Shown piece after piece: positions 5,480 through 10,641 of a stretch of DNA of 10,641 bases (positions within the stretch are counted from its first letter, which is position 1; each line of letters opens with the position of its first letter). Location: contig JBHJHI010000110.1 in NCBI GenBank assembly GCA_050330995.1, positions 1 through 10,641 of the forward strand, in the 5' to 3' direction. The notes beneath the pieces were generated by a model. The model was not told where the DNA came from and searched no databases. It saw only the letters and a program-made list of their open reading frames with translations. The translations under genes were made by a program, and so were the position numbers. The DNA comes from Thermohalobaculum sp050330995 (GTDB lineage: Bacteria > Pseudomonadota > Alphaproteobacteria > Rhodobacterales > Rhodobacteraceae).

Positions 5480-6721
5480 CTACCCCTCGCGAACCGCGTC
5501 GTGGCCGTAGAGCCAGTCGAGCCGGCCGGCGGCGATACTTGGCGCGAGGCGGCTCACCGCGCCGATCGCCGCGTGCGAGAGGGCTCGGCGCGGCCCGTCG
5601 GCGCGGTGGAACATCGCGCCGTTCGCCCGGCTGGTCGCGGCGACGCGCGCGACGCGGGGGCGACGCTCGACCTCCCAGGCGGCGAGCGCGGCCTCTGGCG
5701 CGGCGGCGTCGAGATGGCGCGCGAGCACCACCGCGTCCTCGATCGCCATCGCCGCGCCCTGCGCCATGAAGGGCAGCATCGCGTGCGCGGCGTCGCCGAG
5801 GGCCACCACCCGCCCCGCCGACCAGCGCGACACCGTCTCCCGCTCGAACAGGCCCCAGAGCTTCGGCCGCCCGACCGCCGCCACGAGCGCACGGAGCGGG
5901 GGCGCGAAGTCCGCGAAGGCGGCCCGCAGCGCCCCGGCGTCGCCCGGCTCGCTCCAGCCCTCGCGCTCCCAGGCGCTTCGCTCCTCGACGGCGACGAGGT
6001 TCACGAGTTGTCCGCCCGCGACGTAGTAGCTGACCGCGTGCCGGCCCGGCGCGGCCCAGACGGTCGCCTCGGGCGGGATCGTGCCGGGCGCCAGCGCCCC
6101 GGCCGCCACCAGCGCGCGCCAGGCAGTCTGCCCGGTGAAGCGGGGCTCGGCCGTCCCGAGCGCGCGGGCGGCGAGACGCGAGCCGATGCCGTCGGCGAGC
6201 ACCAGGAGATCGGCCGAGGCGCGCCCGCCGTCGCCGGTCTCGACCACGACCCCGTCCGCCCCCTCGTGCCAGCCCGTCACGTCCATGCCGTCGGCGAGCG
6301 CGGCCCCATGGTCGCGGGCGGCCCCGGCGAGGGCGCGGGCGAGGTCGTGGCGATGGACGTGCAGGTAAGGCGCCCCCCAGCGCGCCCGCGCCGCCCGGCC
6401 GAGTTCGGCGCGGTAGACCACGCGGCCCGAGCGCCCGTCGCGCAGGCAGGCCGCACGCGGCGCGAAGCCCGCCTCGGCGACCGCATCGAGCGCGCCGAGG
6501 GCCGAGAGGCAGCGCGTGGCGTTCGGGCTCGCCTGGATGCCCGCGCCGAGGGCGGCAGGGTCCTCGGGGTCGAGATCGGCACGCGCGAGCCGCCCCGGCC
6601 GCGCCTCGAACAGCGCGACCCGCCAGCCCTTGCGCGCGAGGGCGGCCGCGGCCGCGAGGCCGACGATGCCGCCACCGGCGACCACCGCGCGGCGCTCGCC
6701 GGGGATCGGCGCGCCTGCCAT
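5480..6721 (-). CDS. FAD-dependent monooxygenase, salicylate-hydroxylase-like
   Basis: A 413-residue flavoprotein of the class A aromatic hydroxylase (PHBH-fold) family, which uses NAD(P)H and O2 to hydroxylate an aromatic or similar ring. Seen in order: the N-terminal Rossmann motif VVAGGGIVGLAAAAALAR (13-30) with E39 at the end of the second strand to hold the ADP ribose; the DG motif VLADGIGSR (174-182), which touches FAD and NAD(P)H; and the second FAD motif VVALGDAAHAMLPFMAQGA (305-323). The C-terminal DWLYGHD (402-408) is common in bacterial salicylate-hydroxylase-like proteins. No transmembrane anchor is present, so it should be cytoplasmic. A GTG at 6727 is possible, but the ATG at 6721 has GAGGAG five bases upstream, far better placed. 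It starts 2 bases after the preceding gene's TGA, so the two are probably translationally coupled. UbiH/Coq6-type ubiquinone hydroxylases are a less likely alternative. The substrate is unknown. Confidence 0.93.
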   Translation of the reverse strand: MAGAPIPGERRAVVAGGGIVGLAAAAALARKGWRVALFEARPGRLARADLDPEDPAALGAGIQASPNATRCLSALGALDAVAEAGFAPRAACLRDGRSGRVVYRAELGRAARARWGAPYLHVHRHDLARALAGAARDHGAALADGMDVTGWHEGADGVVVETGDGGRASADLLVLADGIGSRLAARALGTAEPRFTGQTAWRALVAAGALAPGTIPPEATVWAAPGRHAVSYYVAGGQLVNLVAVEERSAWEREGWSEPGDAGALRAAFADFAPPLRALVAAVGRPKLWGLFERETVSRWSAGRVVALGDAAHAMLPFMAQGAAMAIEDAVVLARHLDAAAPEAALAAWEVERRPRVARVAATSRANGAMFHRADGPRRALSHAAIGAVSRLAPSIAAGRLDWLYGHDAVREG

Positions 6722-6723
6722 GC

Positions 6724-7638
6724 TCACTCCTCCGCCGCCGCGACGGGGGCCGAGACGGTCAGTTCGTAGACCGCGAGACCCGGATGCAGCCGGCTCTCGC
6801 CGACGCGCACGGTGGCCGAGAACTGGCGCGAGGGCGAGACGATCATGCCCGTGCGCGGCACGGCGCCGCGGTCGATTACCATGCGCGCGAACTCGAAGGC
6901 GAGCACGCGCGCCTCCTCGCGGGGAAGCAGGCTCGGTAGCACCTCGATCTCGTGGCCGGTGAAGGCGGCGAGGCCCTTGGTCACCACCCCTTCGGCGAGC
7001 GCGTCATCGTCGGAGGCGAGGTAGAGATAGCGCAGCCAGGCCGCGAGGGGGGCCTCGCCGCGGATCACGCGCCCGGCCTGGGCGGCGAAGGCGGCGGGCG
7101 GGAGCGCGTTCTTGGCCGGATGCCAGAACACGCCGAGCGCCTCGGCCGCGTCGACGACGGCGAGGGTGGCGGCGGTGACGGCGGCGGCACGGTTGAAGGC
7201 GCTGTCGAGCGGCTCGATCGCGCTCTCGCGCATGAAGCCGAGGTCGGCGATCTCGACCCAGGCGGCATGGCCCGCGATCCCGGCCGTGCCTTCGGGCCAG
7301 ATGTCGGCGTTGACCCAGGGCGCGAGCGGACCGCGGTGCTCGGCCTCACCCTCGCGCGCGGCGACGAACAGGCCGACGTGGTCGATCACCAGGAACGCCA
7401 TCTCCGTGTCGGTGTGCCCGCCCGAGATCAGCGGGATGCGCGTCGCGCGCGCGCGCTCCAGCCGGCGCATCTCCGGGTGGAGCAGCACGCGGGCGCCCGA
7501 CGGGGCGACGATGCGCTCGATGCGATCGACGAGGTCGATGACGACGGGGTGGTAGGGCGCGGCGAGCGGCACCAGCGCGGCGAAATGCGCGTGTTTGGCA
7601 AGATGCTCGCGCGTGCGCCGTTCGATCCGCGCCGGCAT
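6724..7638 (-). CDS. Uncharacterised protein, possibly DUF4261-related
   Basis: A 304-residue soluble protein without signal peptide or membrane segments. It opens with a basic segment (MPARIERRTREHLAKHAHF), then has alternating hydrophobic strands: RIPLISGGHTDTEMAFLVID (67-86), WVNADIWP (108-115) and WVEIADLGFM (127-136). A helical Ala-rich part (150-170) leads to GVFWHPAKNALPP (169-181). The C-terminal third, from about 215 (VVTKGLAAFTGHEIEVLPSL), resembles the pattern of DUF4261, where a 'GL-x-x-F-x-x-x-E-I-E' segment precedes a helix; this is recognition by eye and uncertain. His30, His54, His75 and His172 are spread out and form no clear metal motif. The ATG at 7638 follows a weak AGG. 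It is the first gene of a two-gene unit with the FAD monooxygenase, two bases downstream, hinting at a shared role, but its function is unknown. Confidence 0.75.
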   Translation of the reverse strand: MPARIERRTREHLAKHAHFAALVPLAAPYHPVVIDLVDRIERIVAPSGARVLLHPEMRRLERARATRIPLISGGHTDTEMAFLVIDHVGLFVAAREGEAEHRGPLAPWVNADIWPEGTAGIAGHAAWVEIADLGFMRESAIEPLDSAFNRAAAVTAATLAVVDAAEALGVFWHPAKNALPPAAFAAQAGRVIRGEAPLAAWLRYLYLASDDDALAEGVVTKGLAAFTGHEIEVLPSLLPREEARVLAFEFARMVIDRGAVPRTGMIVSPSRQFSATVRVGESRLHPGLAVYELTVSAPVAAAEE

Positions 7639-7680
7639 GGTCCTGGTCGTTGCCCGATCGCTTGATGCGTGAGGCGCCCC

Positions 7681-7709
7681 GGTTAACGCAGCGCCGCCCC
7701 GGACGACAA
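7681..7709 (-). promoter_or_regulatory. Candidate promoter for the unknown/monooxygenase pair
   Basis: On the minus strand TTGTCG (7704-7709) and TTAACC (7681-7686) are 17 bases apart. TTGTC/TTGAC is the usual alphaproteobacterial -35; the -10 is poor against TATAAT, though GCGTTAAC recalls the looser GCTANAWC-type alphaproteobacterial -10. The implied start lies about 35-40 bases before the ATG at 7638, a sensible distance. Confidence 0.3.
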
Positions 7710-7772
7710 TGCGCCACCGCCGGAATTATGACCCGACCGCGCGCCCGGACGCCGATACGCCACGCTCGGGGC

Positions 7773-7799
7773 GGGCGCCTCCGTCGCGGACGGCCGCCC
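7773..7799 (-). terminator. Two-part hairpin abutting the rpoD stop codon
   Basis: GGGCG/CGCCC (7773-7777 with 7795-7799) encloses CCGTC-GCG-GACGG (7781-7793), a compact stem of two perfect 5-bp helices separated by small internal loops. It starts immediately after the rpoD TGA. There is no T run, so it may be a T-poor terminator or a 3'-end stabilising structure for the essential rpoD message. Confidence 0.5.
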
Positions 7800-9848
<2,049 letters not shown>

Positions 9849-9943
9849 GCTTCCCCTCGTTCCCTCCGAAGCGCGCCATCGCCGGCCACACGCCCCCCAG
9901 GCTTCGTCCGCCCCCGACTCCGCCGGGCGCGCAACGATCGCCA

Positions 9944-9972
9944 GCACTAGACCCCTGCGGCCACGGCGACAA
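9944..9972 (-). promoter_or_regulatory. Weak candidate promoter upstream of rpoD
   Basis: On the minus strand TTGTCG (9967-9972) is followed after 17 bases by TAGTGC (9944-9949); TCTAGT, two bases earlier, gives a better -10 but a 15-base spacer. The -35 overlaps one arm of the inverted repeat at 9969-9993. An internal promoter ahead of rpoD is expected from other macromolecular-synthesis operons, but the -10 match is poor. Confidence 0.25.
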
Positions 9973-9993
9973 CCGGCGGCCGTGCCCGGTTGT
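9969..9993. repeat. Perfect 8-bp inverted repeat in the dnaG-rpoD gap
   Basis: ACAACCGG (9969-9976) and CCGGTTGT (9986-9993) are exact reverse complements with a 9-base loop. The arms are less GC-rich than the surroundings, which makes chance a poorer explanation. It lies about 60 bases after the dnaG stop and 120 bases before the rpoD start. It could be a partial terminator or processing site tuning the dnaG:rpoD ratio, or an operator, since it overlaps a possible -35 element. Confidence 0.5.
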
Positions 9994-10053
9994 GCCCCAC
10001 AATCGTCGACGCATCCATGTAGGCCGGCGTTCGAGGCGCAGGAAGGCCCGATC

Positions 10054-10641
10054 TCAGGCTTTTTTCGCTTCGTAGCCGGCCTCACGCAGCAGTCGCGCGG
10101 TCTCCTCGTCGTCGACGAGCCCCGCGCGCGCCTCGCCCGCCTCCTCGCCGAGGCGGCGGTCGGCGACGGTGCAGTAGGCGGCGACGGCCTCGGCGAAGCG
10201 GCGATGCGCGGGGCGCGCGAGCGCGCGGTGGCGCTCCAGCGCCTCGGCCTCCAGAGGCGCGGCGTCGTCGAGATCGCCCGCGGCCACCGCCTCGCCGAGC
10301 GCGTCGGCCGGCGCGGCGAGCGCGAACGCGCGGGCGAGGGCGGCGGCGGGGCGCTCGACCGTCTCGGCGATCTCGGCGGCGATCGCCTCGCCGTCGTGCC
10401 GGCGGAGCGCGGCCAGCCGCCCGCGCGCCGGGCCGACCGCGGCGAGAAGGGCGGCGACCTCGTCCGGCAGCGCGTCCGCCTCGGCGTAGAGCAGATCGAG
10501 CACCGCCTGGCGCGCGGGCGCCAGATCCTCGGCCGGCAGGGCCATGTCCTCGATCATCGGCGCGAGCGGGGCGGCCGCGGCCGGGTCGTGCGCGGCGAGC
10601 GCCAGCACCGTCGCCTCGCGCGCCCGCGCGGCCTCGCGCTC
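10054..10641 (-). CDS. dnaG: DNA primase DnaG, C-terminal part (cut by window edge)
   Basis: The last 195 residues of a protein whose start is beyond base 10641. The visible part is helical and Ala/Glu/Arg-rich. It opens EREAARAREATVLALAAHDP, which fits the start of the DnaB-helicase-binding C-terminal domain of bacterial primases, where 'RE..lL..ll.HP' precedes a series of helices. Then comes the MALPAEDLAPARQAVLDLL part, matching the next 'l.f...dl..lr..ll' helix. The zinc-binding and TOPRIM catalytic domains are not in the window, so identification rests on this pattern and on the position directly upstream of rpoD, where dnaG sits in alphaproteobacteria. The protein ends EAKKA and stops with TGA at 10054-10056. 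Primase makes RNA primers at the replication fork. The C-terminal sequence is poorly conserved, so an unrelated helical protein is not fully excluded. Confidence 0.8.
   Translation of the reverse strand, partial: EREAARAREATVLALAAHDPAAAAPLAPMIEDMALPAEDLAPARQAVLDLLYAEADALPDEVAALLAAVGPARGRLAALRRHDGEAIAAEIAETVERPAAALARAFALAAPADALGEAVAAGDLDDAAPLEAEALERHRALARPAHRRFAEAVAAYCTVADRRLGEEAGEARAGLVDDEETARLLREAGYEAKKA

Larger units (their letters stand above)
9849..10053. other. 205-base gap between dnaG and rpoD
   Basis: No gene is supported here. The spacer holds the inverted repeat at 9969-9993 and a weak candidate promoter at 9944-9972. There is no T-tract terminator after dnaG on the minus strand, so read-through from dnaG into rpoD is likely, with additional internal transcription possible. 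Confidence 0.5.

Noticed and set aside
5501..6769. Long plus-strand open frame opposite the monooxygenase gene
   Set aside because: The minus strand carries clear FAD motifs; the plus-strand product is Arg/Gly/Ala-biased and featureless.
10057..10070. T run near 10060 on the plus strand as a terminator tail
   Set aside because: It encodes the Lys-Lys end of DnaG on the minus strand, and no plus-strand gene leads into it.

Overview
The window is very GC-rich chromosomal DNA, most likely from an alphaproteobacterium. The firmest taxonomic clue is the dnaG-rpoD pair on the minus strand, with a long RpoD of the alphaproteobacterial type (an extended conserved stretch before region 2 and an acidic low-complexity insert). 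The order cannot be fixed from this sequence alone; a Hyphomicrobiales- or Rhodobacterales-like organism would fit.

Layout, left to right. The 5' part of a thiamine-pyrophosphate enzyme of the acetolactate-synthase type runs off the left edge (1-634, minus). A 454-base gene-free stretch (635-1088) follows, with several strong inverted repeats, two of them mutually exclusive. Next come a small lipoprotein (1089-1571, minus), a 29-bp tandem repeat array (1701-1804) and a GntP-family permease (1793-3175, minus) whose stop codon lies in the last repeat copy. A periplasmic TPR protein (3456-4331, minus) is transcribed divergently from an EamA/DMT-type exporter (4474-5433, plus), the only plus-strand gene. 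The exporter converges on a two-gene unit: an unrecognised 304-residue protein (6724-7638, possibly DUF4261-like) followed after two bases by a salicylate-hydroxylase-like FAD monooxygenase (5480-6721). Then come rpoD (7800-9848) and the 3' end of dnaG (10054-10641), both minus.

How the genes relate. dnaG-rpoD is the conserved core of the macromolecular-synthesis operon. The monooxygenase and its partner are probably co-translated. The other genes (TPP enzyme, lipoprotein, permease, TPR protein, exporter) are spaced widely enough to be separate units, and nothing ties them into one pathway. No mobile element, CRISPR array, tRNA, rRNA or defence cassette is visible.

I do not see a convincing new multi-gene system. 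The items most worth following up are the structured leader-like region upstream of the TPP enzyme, the tandem repeats at the 3' end of the permease gene, and the coupled unknown/monooxygenase pair.
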